Made by a program: the position numbers and the translations under genes. The notes under the pieces are model-generated. The model was not told where the DNA came from and did not search any database. It worked only from the letters and a program-made list of their open reading frames with translations. From Kibdelosporangium aridum (lineage in GTDB: Bacteria; Actinomycetota; Actinomycetes; Mycobacteriales; Pseudonocardiaceae), in assembly GCF_900176515.1 (NCBI RefSeq), contig NZ_FWXV01000003.1, positions 930,001 to 994,000 of the forward strand: DNA of 64,000 nucleotides, given 5' to 3'. Shown here one piece after another: positions 8,626 to 17,195 of the stretch; positions within the stretch are counted from its first letter, which is position 1, and every line of letters starts with the position of its first letter.

Positions 8626-8934
8626 ATGGCATCTATCTTTGAGGTGCTGGCCGAACCGAACCGCAGGGAGATCCTCGACCTGTTGCGTACGGGCGAACGG
8701 CCCGTCAACGACCTGGTCGACCAGTTGCGGCTGACGCAGCCGACGGTCTCGAAGCACCTGAAGGTGCTGCGCGGCGCCGGGCTGGTCGAGGTTCGGCAGG
8801 ACGCGCAACGCCGGTGGTATCGGCTGCGGCTGGAACCACTGGCCGAACTGGACACATGGCTCGAGCCGTACCGCCGGATGTGGACGTCCAGTTTGGACGC
8901 ATTGGAACGGCACCTTGACACCATGGAGGACTGA
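8626..8934 (+). CDS. ArsR-family transcriptional regulator
   Basis: 102-aa winged-helix repressor: FEVLAEPNRREILDLL opening helix and recognition helix region LTQPTVSKHLKVLRGAGLV, then the wing DAQRRWYRL. No cysteine metal site is visible, so it belongs to the non-metal ArsR group that is usually paired with AHSA1/SRPBCC genes, as here. It starts at ATG 8626, 6 nt after a TATATT box. The downstream gene begins 1 nt after its stop. Probable autorepression through the 8599-8618 palindrome. Confidence 0.93.
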   Translation: MASIFEVLAEPNRREILDLLRTGERPVNDLVDQLRLTQPTVSKHLKVLRGAGLVEVRQDAQRRWYRLRLEPLAELDTWLEPYRRMWTSSLDALERHLDTMED

Positions 8935-8935
8935 C

Positions 8936-9868
8936 GTGACCGAACGTGCGACGCTGAGCACGATCGACGGCAAGCCGACTCTGCGGTTCGAACGCCGCCT
9001 GCGGCACGCGCCCGCGAAAGTGTGGCGGGCCATCACCGAACCTGCCGAGTTGACCCACTGGTTCCCCACGTCCGTCGAAGCGGAACTGCGCCCGGGTGCG
9101 CCGATGCGGTTCACGTTCCCCGACGAGGCCGTGGTCGACGGGACCTGGACCGGTGAGGTCCTGGAAGTCGATCCGCCGAAGGTCTTCATGTTCCGGTGGG
9201 ACGAGGACGTGCTGCGGTTCGAGCTGATCCCGGACGGTGATGGCTGCCGGTTGGTGTTCACGCAGACCATCGGCGGCGGTTGGCTGGGCAAGCTGGGCGC
9301 CGGCCGCAACGCCGCGGGCTGGGACGAGTGCCTCGCCGCGCTGGAAGCACGTCTGGATGGCGAAACTCTTCCAGAGAGCGACAATTGGCTCAGCCGGGCT
9401 GAGCGCTACATCGACGAGTTCGGCCTCGGCGAAGGCACCGTGACCGAAACCAAGGACGGTTTCAAGCTGCACTTCGTGCGTGATCTCGTGTGGAAGCCAC
9501 CTGCTGAAGCGTGGGCGTTCCTCGCCGAAGACTCGCCGGTCAAAGACGAACCGCCGCTGCCCGCGACCAACGACCATGCCCCGCCCGGCCGCGTGATCGT
9601 CGCCGACGCACCGCACGTGCTGGAATACGAGTGGCTGGCCGACGGATCACCGGCAGGAACGGTCCGTTGGGCGTTCGAATCGGACCCGCAACTCGGCGTG
9701 CGCGTCGAACTGACCCAGACCATCCCCACGGCGTTGGCCGACACCGTCGCCGAGTCGCTGGCGATGTGGCACGTGCACCTCGAGTGCTTCTTCGCCGGAC
9801 TGCACGGCGAAAACCGGTGCCCATGGCCGGCTGACCGCGTCACGGAGCTGACAAAGCACTACTCGTGA
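8936..9868 (+). CDS. tandem SRPBCC (AHSA1-like) protein
   Basis: 310 aa with two START-like/AHSA1 domains: residues about 8-150 (RRLRHAPAKVWRAITEPAELTHWF at its start) and about 165-305 (RDLVWKPPAEAWAFL). Such domains bind hydrophobic ligands in a deep cavity; the ligand here is unknown. GTG 8936 is chosen because GGAGGA lies 6 nt upstream and it sits 1 nt after the ArsR stop; an upstream TTG lacks such a site. The duplication makes it twice the usual length. Co-transcribed with the ArsR gene, the classic ArsR-SRPBCC pairing. Its stop codon lies inside the following terminator. Confidence 0.88.
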   Translation: MTERATLSTIDGKPTLRFERRLRHAPAKVWRAITEPAELTHWFPTSVEAELRPGAPMRFTFPDEAVVDGTWTGEVLEVDPPKVFMFRWDEDVLRFELIPDGDGCRLVFTQTIGGGWLGKLGAGRNAAGWDECLAALEARLDGETLPESDNWLSRAERYIDEFGLGEGTVTETKDGFKLHFVRDLVWKPPAEAWAFLAEDSPVKDEPPLPATNDHAPPGRVIVADAPHVLEYEWLADGSPAGTVRWAFESDPQLGVRVELTQTIPTALADTVAESLAMWHVHLECFFAGLHGENRCPWPADRVTELTKHYS

Positions 9869-9900
9869 GTGGGTTGCCGGACCGGCAACCCACTCACGAG
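9862..9900. terminator. perfect 19-bp inverted repeat between convergent genes
   Basis: Arms 9862-9880 and 9882-9900 are exact reverse complements with a single central base, so about 17 bp can pair around a short loop. The left arm contains the TGA stop of the SRPBCC gene, and the right arm ends 8 nt before the stop of the DUF4383 gene. No U-run; it probably acts as a bidirectional terminator. Confidence 0.85.
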
Positions 9901-9908
9901 CGGTGTTC

Positions 9909-10523
9909 TCAGTGCGCGGTCGACCGGTTGCGCAGCCGGCTCAACCTGTGCAGCCCACGCGGCTTCGGCTCGTCCGTCGTCCGACCCTCGTCGACAGTGG
10001 TGCGCTCGTCGGTCGACGCGACGGTCTGCGGTTGTTGAGCCGGGACAGGATCCGTGGCGGGCTCCTGAACCGGCTCGGGCTCGGTGTCCACGATCCTGCG
10101 CCGCAGCGGCACGATCGCGATCACCAGGCCGAGCACCGCGATACCGAGGTGCAGCCAGTTGTCCGCGACGTTCAGGTTGAGCGGGTTGCCCAGCTCCGAC
10201 ACCGGGTTGGTGGACGTCAGCCCGACCAGCATCAGGCCCCAGATCAACACCAGCCCGTATCCGGCGAACAGCACCCAGCCGTACAGCCGTGCGGTGACCG
10301 AGGTCAACGCCAGCAGCACACCCACGAGGCCGAACAACAGGTGCACGACGTTGTGCAGCGGATTGATCGCGAAGATGCCCCACAGCATCGCGTGGCCCTG
10401 CCCGGCGAAGTCGTTCACGCCGGTGTGCGCGAATCCGATGATGCCCAGCGCGAGGAACGCCAGGCCGACGAGTCCGGCCAGCACCTGGGTGGGCTGTACG
10501 CGTGCCCGTACTGACTCAGCCAT
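9909..10523 (-). CDS. DUF4383 membrane protein
   Basis: 204 aa. Four membrane segments in residues about 14-145, including the conserved INPLHNVVHLLFGLVG motif and NVADNWLHLGIAVLGL of DUF4383 proteins, followed by a hydrophilic Pro/Thr/Arg-rich cytoplasmic tail. Start ATG 10523 has GGGAG 6 nt upstream; a TTG two codons earlier is less likely. Function unknown. It is a single-gene unit convergent with the SRPBCC gene. Confidence 0.88.
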   Translation of the reverse strand: MAESVRARVQPTQVLAGLVGLAFLALGIIGFAHTGVNDFAGQGHAMLWGIFAINPLHNVVHLLFGLVGVLLALTSVTARLYGWVLFAGYGLVLIWGLMLVGLTSTNPVSELGNPLNLNVADNWLHLGIAVLGLVIAIVPLRRRIVDTEPEPVQEPATDPVPAQQPQTVASTDERTTVDEGRTTDEPKPRGLHRLSRLRNRSTAH

Positions 10524-10571
10524 GACCAACTCCCTGGGGATGTGAATGTCCCCGAAAGGGTTCCCGGCAGG

Positions 10572-11027
10572 TCAGCCGGCAAACCTCAGGCGGTCGAGCA
10601 CGGTGTACTCGTAGCGCTGCTCGGCGCCGAGCAGCACCACCTCGTCGACGGTCCACTGAGGACCGGAATACGCCAGATCCAGCCGCTCGCCGTGCCCGAT
10701 GGTCAGGTGCGGGTGCCAGTCGTGCCGGTCGTCGCACCGCAGCGCCTCCCCGAGGGCGGTGAACGACGAGTCCACAGCGGACACGCCCATCCACAGGGTG
10801 TGCCCGAAGTTGCCGGTGTCGGTCAACGAGATCGTCGGCGCCACAAGGCCTTTGACTTGCTCACGAACCCACGACACACGGGTCTCGGGGTCGTCTTCGC
10901 CGTAGTAGCCGAGGGTGATGTGCCAGCTGCTTCGGGGCACCCAGTCGACGTTGCCGACTCCGTCGAGAGCGGCGGCGAGATGATCGAGGACCGCGGGCGG
11001 CGGGATGGCCGCGGTGAACAGCCTCAC
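10572..11027 (-). CDS. 2'-5' RNA ligase / RNA 2',3'-cyclic phosphodiesterase family (LigT-like)
   Basis: 151 aa with the two HxTx motifs of the 2H phosphoesterase superfamily, HITL (about residue 36) and HLTI (about residue 107). These provide the catalytic histidines acting on 2',5' or cyclic 2',3' phosphodiester ends of RNA. Slightly shorter than E. coli ThpR. Its start overlaps the stop of the upstream HTH gene (ATGA), so the two are co-expressed. The substrate cannot be read from sequence. Confidence 0.87.
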   Translation of the reverse strand: MRLFTAAIPPPAVLDHLAAALDGVGNVDWVPRSSWHITLGYYGEDDPETRVSWVREQVKGLVAPTISLTDTGNFGHTLWMGVSAVDSSFTALGEALRCDDRHDWHPHLTIGHGERLDLAYSGPQWTVDEVVLLGAEQRYEYTVLDRLRFAG

Positions 11028-11503
11028 GCGAGGGCACCCGCCCTGCGCAGCACTTCGGCCAACGCCGGGAAACGCCCGTCCAGCATGCGCGCCGCCTCGG
11101 TCAGCTCGTCCACCGTCGCGGTCCGGCGCAGCAGCGCGAGCGCGGCGCGGTCGGCACGGCCCGGGTCGACCGGCAGCATGTCCCGGCTGACCGTCGGCTT
11201 GGAGTCCCTGACGTCCTCAAGGGCCTTCTGCAGCGCTTCCTTGCGGCCGGACGCGACCTCCGGGGTGAGCACCTTGCGCTCCAGCATGATCAGCCTGGCC
11301 AGGACGGACGGGTTGCCGATCTTGGCCCGCCTGCCGCTCATCACCTGGCTGAGCATGGGTGCGCTGATCCCCAGCACGTCGGCGAGGTTCGCCTGGGAGA
11401 CGTCGAACGCCACCACGAGCCGCCGGACACGGTCGCCAAGCGGCTCGCCGTACCACTGTTTCTGCAGCTCCAGGTTCCGCTGGACGATCTTCTGGTCCTC
11501 CAC
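11024..11503 (-). CDS. helix-turn-helix DNA-binding protein
   Basis: 159 aa. A Cro/C1-type HTH around residues 37-70 (VSQANLADVLGISAPMLSQVMSGRR) is followed by a helical C-terminal half. GTG 11503 is chosen because GAGGGG stands 5-6 nt upstream; an ATG 11 codons earlier (11536) has no such site. Downstream and overlapping is the LigT-like gene. It may regulate that pair; targets unknown. Confidence 0.8.
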   Translation of the reverse strand: MEDQKIVQRNLELQKQWYGEPLGDRVRRLVVAFDVSQANLADVLGISAPMLSQVMSGRRAKIGNPSVLARLIMLERKVLTPEVASGRKEALQKALEDVRDSKPTVSRDMLPVDPGRADRAALALLRRTATVDELTEAARMLDGRFPALAEVLRRAGALA

Positions 11504-11583
11504 CTTTGCCCCTCGTCGCAGGTTGTCCTCCTGCATCTTGCCAGGCCAGGGCCCCTGGCGAGGCGATTTGCCACATCCTGTGG

Positions 11584-12537
11584 CTACTGCGCGCGGCCGA
11601 GAACCTCTCGCGCCCTGGCCACGTCCAGGTGCATCTGGGCGATCAACGCCTCGACGGTGTCGTACCGCTCCATCGGCCGCAACCGCTCGATGAAGTCGAG
11701 TCCGACGCGCTGGCCGTAGAAGTCCTCGTCGACGTCGAGGACGAACGCTTCGACGCGGCGTTCACGGCCGGAGAAGGTCGGGTTGGTGCCGACCGACACC
11801 GCGGCCTTCATCGGCTCCCGGTTGGGGCTGCCGAGCAGTGTGAACTGGCACGCGTAGACACCATCCGCGGGAACGGCCGTGTACCTGGGCGTCGACAGAT
11901 TGGCCGTGGGGAACCCCAGTTCGTGGCCACGCCGGTCGCCTCGCACCACGATGCCCTCCAGGCGGTGCGGCCTGCCCAGCGCGGCCTCGGCGGCGACCAC
12001 GTCCCCGGCGTCCACACAGGCCCGGATGTACGTGGAGGAGAAGGTGATCTCCCCGTTGGTGGCCGAGGTGAGTAACTTCGCGCCCTCGGTGCTGAAGCCG
12101 AACCGGTGGCCGAGGTTGGTCAGCAGCTCGATGTCGCCCTGTGCCTTGTGGCCGAACCGGAAGTTCTCGCCGACCACGACGGCCGCCGCGTGCAGCCGGT
12201 CGACCAGCACCTCGTGCACGAACTCGTCACCAGGCATCTTGGACAGCTCGACGGTGAACGGCAGCACGCAGAACACGTCCACACCCAGCTGCTCGACCAG
12301 CTCGGCCTTGCGCCGCAGCGTGGTCAGCTGAGCGGGGTGGCTGCCCGGCCGGACGACCTCGGACGGATGAGGATCGAACGTGACCAGCACACTGGGCACA
12401 CTTCGTTGGTCGGCCAGTTCCACCGCTCGCTGGATCAGAGCCTGGTGTCCTCGGTGCACACCATCGAACACGCCGATGGTGGCAACGCATCGCCCCCAGC
12501 CGCCCGGAATATGTTCCAACCCGCGCCATCGCTGCAC
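11584..12537 (-). CDS. ribF: bifunctional riboflavin kinase / FAD synthetase
   Basis: 317 aa. The N-terminal FAD synthetase domain (nucleotidyl transferase) carries GVFDGVHRGHQALI (about residues 22-35). The C-terminal flavokinase domain carries GDRRGHELGFPTANL with the kinase PTAN motif, followed by GVYAC and the acidic FVLDVDEDFYGQ strand. It makes FMN and FAD from riboflavin and ATP. It follows truB by 29 nt in the conserved truB-ribF order; here rpsO is about 7 kb further on instead of adjacent. Confidence 0.97.
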   Translation of the reverse strand: MQRWRGLEHIPGGWGRCVATIGVFDGVHRGHQALIQRAVELADQRSVPSVLVTFDPHPSEVVRPGSHPAQLTTLRRKAELVEQLGVDVFCVLPFTVELSKMPGDEFVHEVLVDRLHAAAVVVGENFRFGHKAQGDIELLTNLGHRFGFSTEGAKLLTSATNGEITFSSTYIRACVDAGDVVAAEAALGRPHRLEGIVVRGDRRGHELGFPTANLSTPRYTAVPADGVYACQFTLLGSPNREPMKAAVSVGTNPTFSGRERRVEAFVLDVDEDFYGQRVGLDFIERLRPMERYDTVEALIAQMHLDVARAREVLGRAQ

Positions 12538-12566
12538 GATCGTGAGCGTACGTGGTCCAGGGGCAT

Positions 12567-13463
12567 TTATCCCGCGGGGGCAAGGACGACTATGGGCCGC
12601 GCCACAGGACCCTCGTCGGTCGCGAGCGCGAGCACATGCCCTTCCGGGTCGAACACGCCGTACGTCCCCTGCACTCCGGCGGCCGGAATCCGCTGGCCGT
12701 AGCGCAAGGCGGCGGTCTGCCGCTCGTCCACGTCATAGCGCTTGAACGCGGTCGCGACCGATTTGTCCAGGTCAAGCGACAACCCGGGATCCTGCTCGAG
12801 CTGCTCCAGCGTGCGCGCGACCCGCAGGTCGAACGGACCGACGCGAGTGCGGCGCAAGGCGGCGAGGTGCCCGCCGACTTCAAGGTCCGCCCCGAGATCA
12901 CGAGCCAACGCCCGGACGTAGGTGCCGGACGAGCAGTCGACCATGGCGTCGATCTCGACCGCGGCGCCTTCCCGCCGGATGGAGAGCACGTCGAAGCGGT
13001 TGACGGTGACCGGGCGCGCCGGGATCTCGACCTGCTCGCCCTCCCGGACCCGCGCGTACGCCCGTTTCCCGTCGATCTTGACGGCACTGACCGAGCTGGG
13101 GACCTGCATGATGTCGCCGGTCAGCTTGGCGATGCTGGCGTGGATCGCCTCGTCGGTGACGGCCGAAGCGTCCACTTCGGACAGAACCTCGCCTTCGGCG
13201 TCATCGGTGGTCGTCGCGGCGCCGAGACGGATCGTGCCCAGGTAGACCTTGGTGTCGAGGGCGAGATGGCCGAGCAGCTTGGTGGCCCGTTCGACCCCGA
13301 GCACGAGGACGCCGGTGGCCATCGGGTCGAGCGTGCCGGCGTGGCCGACCTTGCGGGTGCCAAGGATGCGGCGCACCTTGGCGACGACGTCGTGCGACGT
13401 CATCCCCGGCGCCTTGTCGATGACAACGAGGCCGGGTGGAACAGTGGAGCGTTTCGCGGACAC
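12567..13463 (-). CDS. truB: tRNA pseudouridine(55) synthase
   Basis: 298 aa. TruB makes pseudouridine 55 in the T-loop of tRNAs. The catalytic motif GHAGTLDPMATGVL contains the nucleophilic Asp; PPGLVVIDKAPGMTSHDVV at the N-terminus and the RTRVGPFDL segment are also typical. GTG 13463 is taken as start since the conserved protein begins there; the open frame continues upstream only by chance. First gene of the truB-ribF unit. Confidence 0.96.
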   Translation of the reverse strand: MSAKRSTVPPGLVVIDKAPGMTSHDVVAKVRRILGTRKVGHAGTLDPMATGVLVLGVERATKLLGHLALDTKVYLGTIRLGAATTTDDAEGEVLSEVDASAVTDEAIHASIAKLTGDIMQVPSSVSAVKIDGKRAYARVREGEQVEIPARPVTVNRFDVLSIRREGAAVEIDAMVDCSSGTYVRALARDLGADLEVGGHLAALRRTRVGPFDLRVARTLEQLEQDPGLSLDLDKSVATAFKRYDVDERQTAALRYGQRIPAAGVQGTYGVFDPEGHVLALATDEGPVARPIVVLAPAG

Positions 13464-13511
13464 AGCCGGAATCCTCGCATTCCCCTCCGTGGATGCGATA
13501 AAAGGTATGCC

Positions 13512-13913
13512 GTGCTGGCCGCCTTGCTCAACGAGATCGCCCGCCAGGACGGCACGTCCGAGCCGGTCGTGCCGCTTGCGCTGTTCTTCACCGGCAACCA
13601 CGATCCGGCGTCCATCGGCTGCAATCTCGACCCGCATCCAGGAGTTCCCCGGTTCGCGTCGGTGCTCGGCTCGATCCGGGCACAGCCTTGCGTGCACGAC
13701 GTGCTCGTGGGCATCGACGAGGTGATGGGTCCCGATGAGTGGCCGTTCAGCGGACACGTCTACGTGATCACCACGGCTTCGGGGTCCGAAGTCGCCGCGT
13801 GGGCCGCCGATCTTCGGCCGGAGACGCCGAGCCGGGGTTGGTGGAGTCCCGATCGGCCGCCCGCGATCGAGGTCCCGCCTGGGCATCAAGTCGTGACGCT
13901 GTGGTGGGACTGA
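13512..13913 (+). CDS. conserved-looking hypothetical protein, 133 aa
   Basis: I do not recognise this protein. GTG start with an AAAGG stretch about 8 nt upstream. It is acidic to neutral, soluble, with no signal or membrane segment. Visible features are a TGNHDPASIGCNL segment, a repeated aromatic/proline theme and a C-terminus ending VVTLWWD. Codon third positions are GC rich as in real genes of this genome. It lies between truB (divergent) and the NACHT gene (convergent, 1-nt gap) and shares no operon with either. Confidence 0.65.
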   Translation: MLAALLNEIARQDGTSEPVVPLALFFTGNHDPASIGCNLDPHPGVPRFASVLGSIRAQPCVHDVLVGIDEVMGPDEWPFSGHVYVITTASGSEVAAWAADLRPETPSRGWWSPDRPPAIEVPPGHQVVTLWWD

Positions 13914-13914
13914 C

Positions 13915-16900
13915 TCAGCCGCCCAGTTCGTTCCACATCCACCTGGCCCGCTTGGCCAGGTCCGGCCGCTCTCCTGACTCGATGAACTCCCGTGAGGTGC
14001 GTTGCCACTCCTCCGCGGTGAACGGCTCTCGCTGGTGATAGTCCAAGTCGAACAACCGCAGCTGGCACTCCAGCAGCAAGCCGACAGCCCCGCCAAGGCC
14101 GATCAGCAGGCGATCGACGACCCGCAACAGCCGCTGGTCCATCGTGCGGTCGCGGCCGAGCGTGGCCATCGCGCACCTGAGCAGTGACTCGACCGGCACC
14201 TGCTGCTTGGCCAGGCAGTCCTCGAGGATTTCCACGATCACGTCAGCGGGCACGTCAGCGTCCGTCCGGATCCGGTCGATGACCAGCTTGAGCTGATGCC
14301 CGTCCAGCAGGTGCGCACACCAGAGATAGGTCAATGACCGAGCGGCCTTGGTCGACTCCTTGACGGGCGAGAGCAGGGCCTGCAACAGCACGTTGCCCAG
14401 TGCGCGATGCTCGGTCGCGTCGAAGGCCACGTACATGTTGGTGGCGTCGCCGACGTACTTCATCACGGGCTCAAGCAGATGAACGAGGTGATCGTCGCCC
14501 GGGCTGCAGAAGAAGTTCTGCCGCTTGGTGATCGTGGCCTCCCGGTAGAAGGTCCAGTGCAGCTTCTTGGAACTGGCACGCAGTTCGTTCGAATGCGACC
14601 ACCGCGGATCGACCACGCGGTGGTCGGCGACACCAAGCCTGAGTTCGATGTCCCGGTCGTTCTGGTGCCAGATCCGGCGCACCGCCAAGTTGTCGATCAT
14701 GTCGTAGTAGGCGAGCTGCGAGCGCCACAGCAGCGCCTCCCGCATCCAGTGCACGACCACGTTTTCATGCGTGCCGAACAGCTGGCTGCCACGCACTCTG
14801 CCCAGCAACGCGGTGATGACGATGACCAAGTTGGCGCTGTAGGCGGCGTGCCTGCGCGGCACTGACAAGCTCAGCGGCTCATAGCGACCACGGCCCCGTT
14901 CCCGGTGAGGATCATGTGCCGTCCGGAACAGCCGGATGAGGACAGCCGCGATTTCCTTCCGGTCGTTCGTGGACAGCTGGTCGGCCATCTGGATCAGGAA
15001 TGTCACCACCGGACCGCGAGAAGCCAACGGGGCAAAGGACAAGAAGGCGTACAGCGCCGAGTCGTCCACCAATCCCTGCTCGAAGATGCTCACGTCGGCG
15101 ACGTTCGCCTTGGCTGCCACCACACGGATCTCGTGCCATGTCATCCGGGCGACCAGGTATTCGCCGAAGGTCGCGTGCAGGAACTCATAAGTCGAGATCT
15201 GTTTGCCTGCTTGCTGTGCCCGGGCCCGGTGGATGAAGAAGAACCTCCCGATCGCCAGTTCGGCCCCGCTCAGTGACCGCCGCATACCAGTCGAATCGGC
15301 CTGTCCGGCCGCACCCAGCGCCGCGAGGTCCTCGTTCAGCACATCCTGGGTGATCCACTGAGTGCCCCGGTTGAACATGGCGAATGCCACGACCGACAGC
15401 CGCCGCAACTCCAGCTCCGCGCGGCGCTCGAGTTCTTCGTCCCGGTATCCCGGGTAGTGCTTGGCGACTTCCCGGTACGCGAAGCGCATCAACAGCCGCT
15501 CGTACAACGCGCTGCGGCTGATCGGTCCCTCTTCGCGCAACGCGTTCCCGTCCGCGTCGTAGAGCGCCAACATGAGCAGGAGCAGGGGTTGCTCGGCCAG
15601 TTCGCGGTAGGTCAGCACGGAATCGGCCTGCAGCGCCACATCCGTGTTCACCTTGTTCCACGTGTCCACCCAGAGCCTGATCTGGGTGCCGTCGAACGGT
15701 TCCAAGCGCAACGCGACCGACTCCTCGGGGAACCGCGCCAGGTCGGCGACCGCGGTCCGGGTCGTCACCACGACAGCCACCGGTCGTTCCTGGTCGGCTT
15801 CGCGTTTCTGGAACTGACTGACCTTCGCCAGGTAGTCGGTCTGATGCACGCCGGTGGCCTGCAGCAGTTCGTCGAAGCCGTCCAGCAGGATGACCGGCAG
15901 GGCGTCGCCGGCGGCCTGCGCCAGATCGGGCCATTGCACCCGCTCCCCGGTGGCGACCCGGACAGCGTGCTCGATCTGTTCTTGAACGTCCGCCTCGGCT
16001 GGGACGTCTCGAAGCTCCACCCGGACAGGCATGAAGTCGGTGGCGGGCAGCCGTGCGGCCAGCACCTTGGTCAGCATCGACTTGCCGGAACCCGGTTGCC
16101 CCAGCACGACCAGCGGCGCGCGGGTGGCTCGCGGGGATGTCAGGTGGCCGACCAGGAAGCGCTGGATGTCCCCGGCGTCACCGACTTCCTTCCACCACGA
16201 CTCCCGGCTCGGATTGCCGGCCCGGTCGACTTCCCGCACCCGGTACCGAGGATTGACGTATGCCTGTTCCACCGTCGGCAGGTTCAGTTCGGGAGGTACG
16301 TCGTCCGGGGCCAGTACCGGCTCGGCCAGCAGTGCCCGATAGGCGCGTGCCAACGCGGTGCGGCGGCGCTCCGGCGAACGCCCGGCCGCGATGTCGGCCA
16401 GCATCTGTTCGAGCCCGGCGAGGCTCGCTCGCATCTCGTGCCGGGTGGCCTCGTGCTCGATCAGGTTCGACCAGCACGCCACTTCGGGATAGTCGGCGAC
16501 CAGCCGCCGGAAAAGGTCCTGATATCGGGCAAAGGCCCGCTCCGGCAGGATCCTGAGCTGAGCCGAGAGCTTCTCGCGGTGAACTTCGCCGAGCTGGTTC
16601 CAGGCCCACAAAGCCTCGACGAGAACGCCGAGCCTCGCACACATGTCTGCATATCGAGCAGCAACGCGACCAGTATTCGTCGCGTAGGGCTGGGTGGGGT
16701 CTGGCAGGATGGACGAATCGATCAACCACCAGCCGATCGTCTGGATCTCGGCGCCGAACAGATCCTGTTGTTGGTCCGCTTTCAGCTTCAACGTCAGCGG
16801 CAGGTCGAACTCGCCGAGCGCCTCGAAGAACGCCGTCATCACGATGACCGTGTGCGCTGCTTCGATTCGCTGCGTGCGGGAGAACCTGCGCAGACTCCGC

Positions 16901-17100
16901 CGGTTCTCCGACAGTGAACCCAGCAGCTCATGGGACAGCCGCACGAAGTCCGTCTTGGCGTCGAACCAGGACAGCAGGTCGTCGAACTTGAACATCCCGC
17001 CGAGCAGGAGACCGCTTGTGACCTTGTCCAACGCCGCGATCAGCTTGTTGTCTTTGCCGCCGAGCAGAATCGCCACATCGCGGTAACTGACTGTCCGCAC
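13915..17100 (-). CDS. NACHT-type STAND NTPase, large (candidate immune or signalling ATPase)
   Basis: About 1061 aa. N-terminal helical region (about 1-150, resembling the helical domain in front of many actinobacterial NACHT proteins). NACHT domain about 320-490: Walker A GQPGSGKSMLT near residue 332, Walker B LPVILLDGFDELL near 403, sensor-like VVVTTRTAVADL. Then a long helical C-terminal half without recognisable repeats. STAND proteins are ATP-driven switches, and bacterial NACHT proteins include antiphage defence proteins. GTG 17100 is preferred over TTG 17136, because the TTG coincides with a TTGACA -35 box. A divergent XRE regulator lies upstream. Trigger and effector mode are unknown. 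Confidence 0.85.
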   Translation of the reverse strand: MRTVSYRDVAILLGGKDNKLIAALDKVTSGLLLGGMFKFDDLLSWFDAKTDFVRLSHELLGSLSENRRSLRRFSRTQRIEAAHTVIVMTAFFEALGEFDLPLTLKLKADQQQDLFGAEIQTIGWWLIDSSILPDPTQPYATNTGRVAARYADMCARLGVLVEALWAWNQLGEVHREKLSAQLRILPERAFARYQDLFRRLVADYPEVACWSNLIEHEATRHEMRASLAGLEQMLADIAAGRSPERRRTALARAYRALLAEPVLAPDDVPPELNLPTVEQAYVNPRYRVREVDRAGNPSRESWWKEVGDAGDIQRFLVGHLTSPRATRAPLVVLGQPGSGKSMLTKVLAARLPATDFMPVRVELRDVPAEADVQEQIEHAVRVATGERVQWPDLAQAAGDALPVILLDGFDELLQATGVHQTDYLAKVSQFQKREADQERPVAVVVTTRTAVADLARFPEESVALRLEPFDGTQIRLWVDTWNKVNTDVALQADSVLTYRELAEQPLLLLMLALYDADGNALREEGPISRSALYERLLMRFAYREVAKHYPGYRDEELERRAELELRRLSVVAFAMFNRGTQWITQDVLNEDLAALGAAGQADSTGMRRSLSGAELAIGRFFFIHRARAQQAGKQISTYEFLHATFGEYLVARMTWHEIRVVAAKANVADVSIFEQGLVDDSALYAFLSFAPLASRGPVVTFLIQMADQLSTNDRKEIAAVLIRLFRTAHDPHRERGRGRYEPLSLSVPRRHAAYSANLVIVITALLGRVRGSQLFGTHENVVVHWMREALLWRSQLAYYDMIDNLAVRRIWHQNDRDIELRLGVADHRVVDPRWSHSNELRASSKKLHWTFYREATITKRQNFFCSPGDDHLVHLLEPVMKYVGDATNMYVAFDATEHRALGNVLLQALLSPVKESTKAARSLTYLWCAHLLDGHQLKLVIDRIRTDADVPADVIVEILEDCLAKQQVPVESLLRCAMATLGRDRTMDQRLLRVVDRLLIGLGGAVGLLLECQLRLFDLDYHQREPFTAEEWQRTSREFIESGERPDLAKRARWMWNELGG

Positions 17101-17106
17101 AGGAGT

Positions 17107-17136
17107 ACTCGATCGCGCCCGTGTGCGGTGTGTCAA
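17107..17136 (-). promoter_or_regulatory. candidate promoter of the NACHT gene
   Basis: TTGACA (17136-17131), an 18-nt spacer and TCGAGT (17112-17107) stand 6 nt before GTG 17100. The geometry would give a leaderless transcript starting at the GTG. The -35 is perfect, the -10 is weak, so expression may need an activator or be low. Confidence 0.5.
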
Positions 17137-17195
17137 GGCGAATCACCTGTTTGTCGAGATTCTTAACTCGCCGTGCCGCTGCTTACCGTGCGGGT

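Noticed and set aside
15185..16917. Long frames opposite or overlapping the NACHT gene
   Set aside because: Shadow frames without domains, while the NACHT motifs define the real strand and frame.
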